The notes below the pieces were generated by a model. That model saw nothing but the letters and a program-made list of their open reading frames with translations. It did no database searches and was not told where the DNA came from. A stretch of 64,000 nucleotides of DNA, taken from assembly GCA_944386555.1 (NCBI GenBank), contig CALXBN010000018.1, forward strand, positions 124,001 through 188,000. The letters are read 5' to 3'. Positions 34,038 through 42,061 of the stretch are shown one piece after another (position 1 is the stretch's first letter; every line of letters begins with the position of its first letter). The translations under genes and the position numbers were made by a program. Source of the DNA: an uncultured Ruthenibacterium sp. (GTDB lineage: Bacteria > Bacillota > Clostridia > Oscillospirales > Ruminococcaceae).

Positions 34038-35078
34038 TCACTCCCACAAGGGCTTTTCCCACAGCTTCAGCATCGTGCCCAGGCCCTGCTTCTGCGCATT
34101 CTGGAACAGCTGATAGCCGATCATGATATCCAGCGCCGCCAGCCCCAGGGATGAACAGTTGATCACCTGCCGGTCGTCTTGACGGCCCGGCCACTTGCCC
34201 AATACCATGTCGGCGATCTCTACCACTTGTTCTTTATGCAGTTTACCCGCCTTGTACAGCTGAGCCGCAGCCTTGCTTTCATACGTGATAATCTGGTCCC
34301 AGTAATCCACGGCAATCACATCGCTGCCCATCACCACGTCCAGATCCGCTTCATTGCTGCCCATGTTGATCACTGTGACACCCGGCCGGATCCAGGATTG
34401 ATCCAGGAAGGGCTGGCGGGCTGTGGTCTCGGTGACGATCACCTGAGACTGCAGGGCAGCCGCCTTGGCATCCGCCGTGGGGATGATCTGCTGAGGATAT
34501 GTCTCTTTGTATTCGGCGGCCAACTTCTCCGCCTTGGACAGATCCAAATCCGACAGATAGATGGTTTTTACCTGGGGCAGCGCCTCACAGATAGCCATTA
34601 CCATTGTGCGGCCGATCACACCCGCTCCCACCAGCGTCACCGTCTGTGTATTGGATGGCGCCGTATATTTGGCAAACACGCCTGCGACCGCCGAGGTACG
34701 CATGGCGGTGATCAACGTGCCGTCCAGGATGCAGAACGGCAGCACTGTCTCCGGATCAGACAGAATGGTGATATCGATCCCGTAGGGGATTCCGGGGATT
34801 GTGCTGTTCTTTTTGGACTCTGCCGCCCATTTGATGCCGCCGACATTGACCGAGCCGCCGATGTAGCAAGGCATGGAATTGAAGTAAGATGCCCAGTTGA
34901 TGCCGGAATTGATGGGCATTGCCAAATGCACTTTGGGCGGATTGTAGATCTGCCCCTGTCCCAGCATTTTATACACCTGTTCGGTGACGGCCAGGTTCAT
35001 CTTCATGTCCAGTGCACCAGCCTTGATGACATCTTCCTCCTGCAAAAACAGAATGCCCGGATCGATAGAATGGATCAT
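34038..35078 (-). CDS. Ornithine cyclodeaminase/mu-crystallin family protein
   Basis: A 346-residue NAD-dependent protein. The Rossmann half has VTLVGAGVIGRTM (dinucleotide loop), IYLSDLDLSKAEKLA and VTETTARQPF, followed by VINMGSNEADLDV. Upstream are KWAAESKKN and GTLITAMRTSAVAGV, which hold the family's Lys and Arg substrate contacts. Family members cyclise ornithine to proline with ammonia loss, or reduce or oxidise other amino acids (as in SbnB and alanine dehydrogenase types). GGGAGG lies eight bases before the ATG. Its pairing with an amino-acid binding lipoprotein points to amino-acid use, but the substrate is open. Confidence 0.83.
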   Translation of the reverse strand: MIHSIDPGILFLQEEDVIKAGALDMKMNLAVTEQVYKMLGQGQIYNPPKVHLAMPINSGINWASYFNSMPCYIGGSVNVGGIKWAAESKKNSTIPGIPYGIDITILSDPETVLPFCILDGTLITAMRTSAVAGVFAKYTAPSNTQTVTLVGAGVIGRTMVMAICEALPQVKTIYLSDLDLSKAEKLAAEYKETYPQQIIPTADAKAAALQSQVIVTETTARQPFLDQSWIRPGVTVINMGSNEADLDVVMGSDVIAVDYWDQIITYESKAAAQLYKAGKLHKEQVVEIADMVLGKWPGRQDDRQVINCSSLGLAALDIMIGYQLFQNAQKQGLGTMLKLWEKPLWE

Positions 35079-35128
35079 TGTGTTTTCCTCCCGCTTTTCA
35101 AATTGCCCACAGGCTTTCCAATGGTTGT

Positions 35129-35158
35129 ATTGTAGCACAAGTTTGAATAAAAATGCAA
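35129..35158 (-). promoter_or_regulatory. Promoter of the ornithine-cyclodeaminase-like gene
   Basis: On the minus strand -35 TTGCAT (35158-35153), 18 bases, -10 TACAAT (35134-35129) preceded by TTGTGC. A GCAAT repeat (35155-35159 and 35169-35173) straddles the -35. Confidence 0.55.
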
Positions 35159-35424
35159 TAGTTTTTGCAATATTTTTCATATTTATGCATTTTAGCAAGG
35201 AGGAACACAGAATTCCGTTGAATATTCACACAAACTCACAAAAATGCTCCGACAGCGGCTGCGCGGCCCGACGTGCCAGCGCTCTTTCCGTCCGCTGTAT
35301 TTCTGCCGCCAAGCCGCTTTCTTCGTTTGGGCTGTGCCTGGACGGGCTTTCCCCCTTTATTCAAACACCAACCACCCACGGCCAATCCTCCCGGTTTGAA
35401 AATATTTCCTCTTTTATGCCATAA
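35159..35424. other. Gene-poor spacer with one weak small ORF
   Basis: No convincing gene. The only candidate is a 47-codon minus-strand frame from a GTG near 35376 to 35236 (starting VGGWCLNKGGKP), with GGGAGG seven bases upstream. Its product is basic and of low complexity and resembles nothing I recognise. A plus-strand frame across 35190-35424 has no usable start. Confidence 0.3.
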
Positions 35425-35471
35425 CAAAAAGCCCTCCGATACAGCTAAACGGCCATATCAGAGAGCTTTTT
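35425..35471 (-). terminator. Probable terminator of the sulfatase-locus operon
   Basis: AAAAAGC-CTC-GATA pairs with TATC-GAG-GCTTTTT across single-base bulges, with a T-rich 3' side on the minus strand (TTTTTGTT). It follows the ROK stop by 18 bases. Confidence 0.65.
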
Positions 35472-35489
35472 CAGTTTTGTGGGAGCCTG

Positions 35490-36473
35490 TCATACAATCG
35501 GTATCTGCCGCTCAGCTTCCTGTTCTTTGCCCAAAAGTGCCGCACCGATGACGCCCGCATCATTTTGCAAAACAGCCGCTGCGATGCGCGTCTGCCTGAC
35601 ACTTCCCCGCGCGTAGCCATGCTGCGCGGCAAAAGCACGCACAGGGCCCAGCAGCGTTTCCCCTTCCCGGCTGATGCCGCCGCCCAGGCACAGCATTTCC
35701 GGCTGAAAAATATTGATGATGCTGGTTATGCCAAGGCACAAATACCGCACATAGGCCTGTACCACTTTTTTCGCCGCAGAATCACCAGCCCGCATTGCTT
35801 CAAAAGGTGTGCGCCCGTCGACACAACCTCCATGTTCCGCCGCCCAACGGTGCATCAAGCTGTCCGGCGTTGTCCGCATTGCAAATTTTGTCTGTTCGAT
35901 CAAAGCGGTTACACTGCCGTACTGCTCAAAACATCCGCGCAGACCACAGTTGCAGGGCTTTCCTTTCAGGTCTAAAACGAAATGCCCCAGTTCTCCGGCT
36001 GCTCCGTTGCAGCCGGAAAGAAGGCGCCCGTTTTCAATGATCCCGCCGCCTATGCCTGTCCCCAGTGTCAGCATCACCATACTGGAGCATCCTTTGCCTG
36101 CTCCGATTTGATATTCTCCCCAAGCCGCTGAATTGGCATCATTTTCTATATAGGCCCTGCAGTTCAATCGTTCCTCTAACATCTGCCGCAGCGGCACCTG
36201 TACAAAATTAATGTTGTTGGCATATTCCACCGTCCCGGTTTTCTTTTCAACACTTCCCGGAACCCCTACGCCTATCCACTGCACCGATTGCCATGCAATA
36301 CCGGATTCTTGCACCAGCTCCCTGCAGAGGGCTGCAATCTGATCGGCAATTCGTTCCGGGGAGCAACCCTGTCCTGTTGGGACGCTTTGCCTGCACAGCA
36401 CTTTTCCTTCCTCTGAAACAATTCCTCCTGCTATATTGGTTCCACCCAAATCAATTCCGACCTGCAGTCCCAT
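35490..36473 (-). CDS. ROK family sugar kinase
   Basis: A 327-residue ROK protein. It has the ATP-phosphate loop DLGGTN (8-13), the catalytic Asp in ENDAN (D112), GTGIGGGI (138-145) and the ROK zinc site: H164, C174, C176 and C181 in CNCGLRGC. No DNA-binding domain precedes it, so it is a kinase rather than a NagC/XylR repressor. It would phosphorylate glucose, N-acetylglucosamine/mannosamine, fructose or another released sugar. GGGGGG lies seven bases before the ATG, which comes three bases after the sulfatase stop. It is the last gene of the long operon and likely does the final trapping step. Confidence 0.9.
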   Translation of the reverse strand: MGLQVGIDLGGTNIAGGIVSEEGKVLCRQSVPTGQGCSPERIADQIAALCRELVQESGIAWQSVQWIGVGVPGSVEKKTGTVEYANNINFVQVPLRQMLEERLNCRAYIENDANSAAWGEYQIGAGKGCSSMVMLTLGTGIGGGIIENGRLLSGCNGAAGELGHFVLDLKGKPCNCGLRGCFEQYGSVTALIEQTKFAMRTTPDSLMHRWAAEHGGCVDGRTPFEAMRAGDSAAKKVVQAYVRYLCLGITSIINIFQPEMLCLGGGISREGETLLGPVRAFAAQHGYARGSVRQTRIAAAVLQNDAGVIGAALLGKEQEAERQIPIV

Positions 36474-36476
36474 CTG

Positions 36477-37832
36477 TTATCCCCCCTCATTTGGTTCACA
36501 TTTGCATGAAGATTCTTCGCACAGCTGCCGCGTAACCTGCTCTGCCACCGCCATTCCCGATTGCCCATTTTCCCGCCCCAGCTGTTCCAGCAAATCCGGC
36601 CCATCCTCCAATACTTCCGACAGCCACTTCTTTTCCAGGCGCTGCAGTTCCTCCAAAACTCTCGGATGCCGTTTTTTTACGTCCTCGCACTCTGCCGGGT
36701 CCGCCTCGCGGTCATATAGCGCATATTCCGGGAAATCCCACAGGCCGGGGCTGTAGGTATGTACCATTTTCCATTTGCCGCAGAGCACTGCCCTTTGGCA
36801 GGTATAAAGTCCATGTTCACATACTAAATAGTTTCGCCTTTCTGCTTTGCCCGACAGGGTCTCCTGCAGCGGTATGCCGTCCCATTCCCCGGGTGGCTCG
36901 ATCCCCCAAAAGCGCGTGATTGTCGGCGCAATATCCAGCCCGTAAACCGGCGCGCTGCATCGGGCAGATTTGTTCTTATTTCCCGGATACTTCAAAATCA
37001 GCGGGATATGGATACAGCTGTCATGGACTGTCCCATGTTCCAAAATCATCTGCCCTTCCCCATACTGCTCCCCATGGTCTGCACTGAGCACAATGGCACA
37101 GTCCTGATACCATCCGCGGCATCTGAGTGCATCGCACATTTGTCCAATCAAAAAATCTGTATAGCGGACTTCTGCATCATAGAGGCAAATCAATTCCTCC
37201 AGATCGCTCCGCGTGACTATTTTCATATGCCGCCCGCCGCGATACAGCGGCGAAGCCGCCAGATCCGCCAGCATTTTGTCGGAAATTAATGAAGTATCCG
37301 GAGTATAGCTTCGGTCGATCCACGCTTCAGGCGGCGTCAGCGGGCCATGAGGATCCCAATAATGCAGATGCAGGAACAAATCTTCTCCACGGAACCCGTC
37401 CAGGAATTCAATTGCCGCATCGTTGACAGCCTGCCCTGCAAAGCGCTGGAAATTTTCTGCCCGGCAGCGATAAGAAGGATCCATCACATGTGAAAAGCCA
37501 TTATAAAACCAAGGAGCCGGATGCCGTCCGAAAGAAGAAACCGTTGCCGTATGAAATCCATGCCAGGCCAGCACACGCGCAAGGGCGTTTTGGGGCGGCA
37601 GTTTTATCTCACATCCCGCCCTTCCATGCGTCTCCACGCCATTGCGGACGCCGAAGCATCCCGTCAGGACGGCGGCCCGCGACGGCATACAGGGTGTGTT
37701 GGAGGCATATGCCTGCGTAAAGCACACGCCGTCAGCCGCCAGCGCGTCAATATACGGCGTTTTAATGCTGCCGCCATAGCAGGAAAGATGGTCAGGGCGC
37801 AAAGTATCCACATCAAAATAGATGACTTTCAT
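36477..37832 (-). CDS. Type I (formylglycine) sulfatase, Cys-type, cytoplasmic
   Basis: A 451-residue alkaline-phosphatase-fold sulfatase. Metal ligands start at FDVDTLRPDHL (residues 6-16). The maturation motif is TPCMPSRAAVLTG, where C48 becomes formylglycine and R52 follows; LSADHGEQYGE carries the second metal pair. With Cys instead of Ser, either anSME-type or FGE maturation is possible, and neither gene is in the window. There is no signal peptide, so it should act on imported substrates inside the cell. GAGGT precedes the ATG, and the start overlaps the Gfo/Idh stop by four bases. It removes sulfate from a sugar or another sulfate ester; the position attacked is unknown. Confidence 0.9.
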   Translation of the reverse strand: MKVIYFDVDTLRPDHLSCYGGSIKTPYIDALAADGVCFTQAYASNTPCMPSRAAVLTGCFGVRNGVETHGRAGCEIKLPPQNALARVLAWHGFHTATVSSFGRHPAPWFYNGFSHVMDPSYRCRAENFQRFAGQAVNDAAIEFLDGFRGEDLFLHLHYWDPHGPLTPPEAWIDRSYTPDTSLISDKMLADLAASPLYRGGRHMKIVTRSDLEELICLYDAEVRYTDFLIGQMCDALRCRGWYQDCAIVLSADHGEQYGEGQMILEHGTVHDSCIHIPLILKYPGNKNKSARCSAPVYGLDIAPTITRFWGIEPPGEWDGIPLQETLSGKAERRNYLVCEHGLYTCQRAVLCGKWKMVHTYSPGLWDFPEYALYDREADPAECEDVKKRHPRVLEELQRLEKKWLSEVLEDGPDLLEQLGRENGQSGMAVAEQVTRQLCEESSCKCEPNEGG

Positions 37833-38863
37833 GTATTACCTCGAGCAAAATGCGCACAGCCTTCATGATAAATGGCACAAATCAATTCCTGCGTGTGAAA
37901 TGCATCTTCGGCGCGAATATACATGGCGCCCCTTCCCAAGATGCTGTCGTAAAAGTTATTGATCTGCTTTACATGGCTTGTGCCCCAATACTGTTTCACG
38001 TCGCCGTATTCAAACACCTGCGACGGGTCATTGTCTGCAATATAGGTGCGCCCGTTGTACAGACTGACCGTCGCTTTAGGCCCTTCCATCACTGCTTTTC
38101 CCCGTTCGCAAAACAATTCCAGACGAACCGCCTCATCCACGCAGAAATGATTCATGACGTAGAACGCGCAATATGCCCCACCTTCAAATTCAATGCGGCC
38201 TTCCGCCGTGTCTTCCACCAAAATATTCGGATGTGTCCAGTTGGACAAGCTGGCTTTGACCTGTACGACGGGCTTTCCGAAAAACCAGCGCATCAGGTCC
38301 AGCGTATGGATCGCCTGATCAATCACTACACCGCCGCCCTCTTTTTCCCAGGTACCCTTCCAGTCGCTTTGGGAATAATACTCTGACGACCTGTTCCAGG
38401 TGAGCAGTAAGCGCCCGGCCTGTACCTGCCCCAGTTCCCCGCTGTCCAAGCATTGTCGAATGAGCTGTGAACCGGCATTGTAGCGATTTTGAAAGATAAC
38501 CCCCAACGTTTTTCCGGTGCTCTCTGCAGTATCCAGCATCCGGCGGGCATCTTTCAATTTGATCGCCATCGGCTTTTCTGTCAAAACATGGCATCCCTGC
38601 TGCATGGCGTAGCAGGCCAGCGGCGCATGCAGATAGTGCGGGGTGCAAATATGTACCACATCTGGCCGCTCTTCATCCAGCATACGCTTGTAATCTGTGT
38701 AACCACGGCATGAAAAACGGTGAGCCGCACTTTGCGCCCGCTCTGGTTTTATGTCACAAACCGCCGTTAGCTGTGTATATGGATTTTTGCTGACCGGCAC
38801 CGCATGCATTGGGAAGATATTGCCGCATCCAATGATAGCCGACCGTAATTTTCGATTTTCCAT
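37829..38863 (-). CDS. Gfo/Idh/MocA family oxidoreductase (sulfatase-linked)
   Basis: A 344-residue NAD(P)-dependent sugar oxidoreductase. Its Rossmann start is SAIIGCGNIFPMH, the EKP motif is at 96-98 and the catalytic-domain block GGGVVIDQAIHTLDLMRWF contains the expected His. The extra VQVKASLSNW and the EFEGGAYCAFYVMNH strand are typical of the C-terminal domain. It is encoded between the cupin and sulfatase genes and overlaps the sulfatase start (ATGA). It is distinct in sequence from the other two oxidoreductases of the window. It probably oxidises a hydroxyl of the imported sugar (often C3). Confidence 0.86.
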   Translation of the reverse strand: MENRKLRSAIIGCGNIFPMHAVPVSKNPYTQLTAVCDIKPERAQSAAHRFSCRGYTDYKRMLDEERPDVVHICTPHYLHAPLACYAMQQGCHVLTEKPMAIKLKDARRMLDTAESTGKTLGVIFQNRYNAGSQLIRQCLDSGELGQVQAGRLLLTWNRSSEYYSQSDWKGTWEKEGGGVVIDQAIHTLDLMRWFFGKPVVQVKASLSNWTHPNILVEDTAEGRIEFEGGAYCAFYVMNHFCVDEAVRLELFCERGKAVMEGPKATVSLYNGRTYIADNDPSQVFEYGDVKQYWGTSHVKQINNFYDSILGRGAMYIRAEDAFHTQELICAIYHEGCAHFARGNT

Positions 38864-38888
38864 CGTATCCGCCCTCTTTTGAAACAGC

Positions 38889-38926
38889 AGGCCGCTTCGG
38901 CAGGCAAATGCCCCCCGAAGCAGCCT
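38889..38926 (-). other. Intercistronic hairpin
   Basis: AGGCTGCTTCGG pairs with CCGAAGCGGCCT (one mismatch) around a 14-base loop; no T-run. It lies between the cupin and second Gfo/Idh genes and may set relative mRNA levels. Confidence 0.5.
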
Positions 38927-38952
38927 CCCGGTGACGCTCTGCCTGAACGGAA

Positions 38953-39672
38953 TCAGGCCTCTCTTTCTTTCACAAACCGCTCAAACCAGATATATGCCAC
39001 TTCTTTGCCAGGCTCCGCCGTAAGCGAATGATCCAGCCCGGCGGGAACGAAACTCCAGTCACCGGCATGATGCGAAACGCTTTCCGTTTCCACCGTCAGC
39101 GTAAAGTCCGCATGATCTAGTCCATAGTTCCACTGATCCACCGCGGGATGCCCTTTCTCTACCGTTCCCTCACCGACGGCTTTCACTACGCCCAGCAGGT
39201 TACGGCCTACCTCGCCGGAATACAGTACCTGCCAGCTGCGGGTATGCGGGCCTTTGCAGTCCTGCGTATATTCGTGGCATTCGCTAAAGGAGCGGAATAT
39301 GGGCAGCGTTGTGTGGCAAGCATCATAATTTTTCTTGTCGCCCTCCGTCATATCCAGCACCAGGCACAGGAACTCCAGGTCTTCGACCGCATGGATCGTA
39401 AACTCTCCTTGGTCAAAATTCGGCACAAAAAACGACAGCTCTGTGATATTGCGGGCGAAACGGTCCGTCGTGACATATCCCTTGCCGCTAGTGAAACAAT
39501 ACACTGCGGTTTTGTCCGCATACTTCTCCGGCTGTACACTGCAGCCGGCTTTCAAAAAGCATTTATAGTTGTGCGCCATCGGAAAGGTACCGGGCAGCAT
39601 TTCAAGACGTGCATAACCGTTGGCGTCATACTGGGGAACCATTTCTTCTTTGCGAACAATTGCGATGGACAT
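38953..39672 (-). CDS. Double-cupin domain protein (sugar-locus, uncharacterised)
   Basis: A 239-residue protein with two cupin-like halves. The first (about 35-115) holds VYCFTSGKGYVTTD and a late CLVLDMTEG; the second (about 130-235) has HTRSWQVLYSG, HPAVDQWNYGLDHADFTL, SVSHHAGDWSFVPAGLDHSL. The His and Glu/Asp pattern of the second half could bind a metal. Relatives include mannose-isomerase-like and (S)-ureidoglycine-aminohydrolase-like bicupins, but I cannot assign an activity. The ATG at 39672 has AAGGAAGG eight bases upstream. Given its neighbours it may isomerise or tautomerise a keto-sugar intermediate. Confidence 0.7.
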   Translation of the reverse strand: MSIAIVRKEEMVPQYDANGYARLEMLPGTFPMAHNYKCFLKAGCSVQPEKYADKTAVYCFTSGKGYVTTDRFARNITELSFFVPNFDQGEFTIHAVEDLEFLCLVLDMTEGDKKNYDACHTTLPIFRSFSECHEYTQDCKGPHTRSWQVLYSGEVGRNLLGVVKAVGEGTVEKGHPAVDQWNYGLDHADFTLTVETESVSHHAGDWSFVPAGLDHSLTAEPGKEVAYIWFERFVKEREA

Positions 39673-39733
39673 AATCAATACCTTCCTTCTTTATTTTCCG
39701 CTGCTGGCCGCCCGGCAGCTGGTTTAAATGGTT

Positions 39734-41209
39734 TTACCGGATTTGTGCATAAATCGGGGAAATAAACGCCCACTGATTGTTCTTCTGCACAAATTCCGCA
39801 TGATACACATCGGTTCCGCCGGTGCCTGTATCCTCTATTTCAAGTACCATTTCACTGGCGTAATCAGGCACGGCTGCATGGATCTTCACCGCTTCAGAGT
39901 GCCAGGGCTTTATATGCCAGGACACCCCTCCCTCCAGCAGCTGTGCAATGCTTGCCGTATAGGTTCGGCCATTTACTTTTACAGTGACCAGTGTCTCAGG
40001 ATTTCCCTCAATCTCCACGACGGCAGCATCTGTCTGCGGATGGAGCGTACTTTTATTCCGTACCGTTTCACATTGCCAGGCAAACATCTGCGCACTGCGT
40101 TCCAGCACACGATTGTCGATGTCATTCACCTCAGCCGGCTGCCCGTCAACATTTGTGGGTGAGAGCACACTGCGTCCGCGCAGATAGAGGTTTGCCCCCG
40201 CAATATGCCCATCAGTGGTGATGCACCCCTGCCAGCGCGTCAGGTCTTCACTGTTGCCCCATCCCATTTCCACACGGAGCTTGTAGCTGCGTGAACGGCG
40301 CTTCGCAAGCTGCTCACCACACAGAACTGCCAGCGGTTTACAGTTTTTGTAAATCACCAGCTTATCTGCCCAGTACTCGCCCTTCACTGCGCAGCGGATC
40401 GTCCGCCGGCTGCCTTCTGCTGTTTCCCCCAGACCTTTGCCATTGACGCTGAAGGTGCAGACAATGCGGTCGCCGGTCACCGCATAAGCGCGCCCGGCGA
40501 GCAGTGCTTCCCAAATTCCTTTTCTGCTCTTTTCTTCTGTCAGAACTGCCGTCAGGCCATCTCCGTATGAACCGGGGAAACCCGCATGGTGATCCGTCGA
40601 ACCCAAAAAGCAAAAGCGGTTGCCGCGCTGCAGCCCGTGATATACCGTATTGCGGGAATCCCGGGGGCCCATATCATGGTAATAAGGATACGGGGCTGCC
40701 TCACTCATGGCGCATCCGTGCTTTGAAAACACTTCAACGCAGGGAGAAATGCGCTGTTCGTACAAATCCCAATTGATGCCGCGGTACTCTGGCGTGTAGC
40801 CGATGTGATGGGGCACTGCAATGGCCTGTACCCCGCAGTCGTTCACCAATTGTGCGGGGCTGTCCCGGTAAATCAGCGGAAACGAGTCGTCGGGGGAGAT
40901 GATATGGTGATCGCCGTATAGGGAAGAGTGCATCTCATAACTCTGAAAGGTGACCAATTCATCATCATTTTGCCTTGCCATCTCCGCACGGATTTCTTCC
41001 CAATGATCGTGCAGCTTTTGAAAGCCTTCCTGATGGAAATCCACAATGAATTCTGTCTCAGATGTCCGCTGGTAAATATCCGGCCACATCGCATGCCCGG
41101 TGATACAGCAGAAATCCAAATGGCTGCGGGCAATTTTCAAAGCGTTTTCCAGGCTTCCAAACCCATATGTAATGCCGCAGTGATTATGAAAATCTCCCCA
41201 TAAAATCAT
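39734..41209 (-). CDS. PHP-superfamily metallohydrolase (CehA/McbA or DUF3604-like)
   Basis: A 491-residue protein. The N-terminal two thirds form a PHP-type metal site: WGDFHNHC (residues 4-11), CCITGHAMWPD, AVPHHIGY and GSTDHHAGFPGS, matching the His/Asp order of PHP hydrolases in the CehA/DUF3604 group. The rest (about 265-491) is beta-rich and may be an accessory domain. There is no signal peptide. AAAGGAG lies seven bases before the ATG. Related genes occur with sulfatases in sugar loci, but their reaction is not established. Phosphoester, lactone or other hydrolysis are all possible; this is one of the least understood proteins here. Confidence 0.7.
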   Translation of the reverse strand: MILWGDFHNHCGITYGFGSLENALKIARSHLDFCCITGHAMWPDIYQRTSETEFIVDFHQEGFQKLHDHWEEIRAEMARQNDDELVTFQSYEMHSSLYGDHHIISPDDSFPLIYRDSPAQLVNDCGVQAIAVPHHIGYTPEYRGINWDLYEQRISPCVEVFSKHGCAMSEAAPYPYYHDMGPRDSRNTVYHGLQRGNRFCFLGSTDHHAGFPGSYGDGLTAVLTEEKSRKGIWEALLAGRAYAVTGDRIVCTFSVNGKGLGETAEGSRRTIRCAVKGEYWADKLVIYKNCKPLAVLCGEQLAKRRSRSYKLRVEMGWGNSEDLTRWQGCITTDGHIAGANLYLRGRSVLSPTNVDGQPAEVNDIDNRVLERSAQMFAWQCETVRNKSTLHPQTDAAVVEIEGNPETLVTVKVNGRTYTASIAQLLEGGVSWHIKPWHSEAVKIHAAVPDYASEMVLEIEDTGTGGTDVYHAEFVQKNNQWAFISPIYAQIR

Positions 41210-41231
41210 GAAACGGCTCCTTTCTCTGTTT

Positions 41232-42047
41232 TCAACGGATCATGAATTGTTCCAAATGGCGTTTGGACAGCATGATATGCTTCCAGCGGTTTTTAGGGTC
41301 AGCCCATACCTCGCCATGCGGTTCAATGATGATATAACCGTCGTATCCGGCATTCCACAGCATCCCCATCATGACATTCCATTTCAGCTGTCCCATGCCT
41401 ACTATCGGTTCGATCTCCCAGCCATCATCCCCATAGCGGAAAATATCTTTGGCATGGAAATGAGCGATTCGCCCTGCGTACCGTTTCATAATCTCATAGG
41501 GATCGTCTTTCATGTTTCGCATCACACCCACTGGATCCAGCTTGATGTTGAATTCAGGTACTTCCCGCAGCAGTTGGTCCAGAATGGCGCGTGAATGGAC
41601 AAAATTTCCGCCGTGGCCCAAATAGCAGGCCAGTTTGATGCCCTTGCCGTCGGCAATTCCTTTATAATACAGATACTCTTTCTTGAATTCGGCGATATTT
41701 TTATCCGGGTCGTCCAGGGCATACTCACCGGTATTGAAAAACACCATCTTACAGCCGATAGCTTCTGCCATATCCAAGAATTCCAGCATGGTTTTGCGCA
41801 CTGCGGCACGCTCGTCCGGGTCCGGGCTGATCGTATTCAGCCACCACAGGCCGCAGGCAGCGGGTTCCACCGGCGTGTTTTCAAACGCCGGCTTGATCTT
41901 ATCCAGAGAAAAATCCAGGCCGCATTTCGAGTTGAACAGCAATTCCACTCCGTCGATTCCCTGCTGCTGGGCAAGATCCACCCATCGGCGCAGATCCTGT
42001 GCGTCCCGGCAATCCTTCATCTCTACGATAAAGCCGATTTTGTTCAT
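41232..42047 (-). CDS. Sugar phosphate isomerase/epimerase-type TIM barrel (sulfatase-linked)
   Basis: A 271-residue xylose-isomerase-like barrel. Metal-ligand candidates are in GVELLFNSK, VFFNTGEYA, LACYLGHGGNF, FNIKLDPVGVM, IAHFHAKDIF and YIIIEPHGEVW, the usual Glu-Asp/His-Glu pattern. It starts 14 bases after the first Gfo/Idh gene of the operon, the same Gfo-plus-TIM pairing seen in the locus at 15.8-17.9 kb. In known systems such pairs oxidise a glycoside to the 3-keto form and then epimerise or eliminate it. AAAGGGG precedes the ATG at 42047. Confidence 0.83.
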   Translation of the reverse strand: MNKIGFIVEMKDCRDAQDLRRWVDLAQQQGIDGVELLFNSKCGLDFSLDKIKPAFENTPVEPAACGLWWLNTISPDPDERAAVRKTMLEFLDMAEAIGCKMVFFNTGEYALDDPDKNIAEFKKEYLYYKGIADGKGIKLACYLGHGGNFVHSRAILDQLLREVPEFNIKLDPVGVMRNMKDDPYEIMKRYAGRIAHFHAKDIFRYGDDGWEIEPIVGMGQLKWNVMMGMLWNAGYDGYIIIEPHGEVWADPKNRWKHIMLSKRHLEQFMIR

Positions 42048-42061
42048 CTCAAATTCCCCTT

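Noticed and set aside
35236-35376. 47-codon GTG-started frame in the spacer before the ocd-like promoter
   Set aside because: Good ribosome site but low-complexity basic product with no recognisable relative; kept only as a weak possibility.
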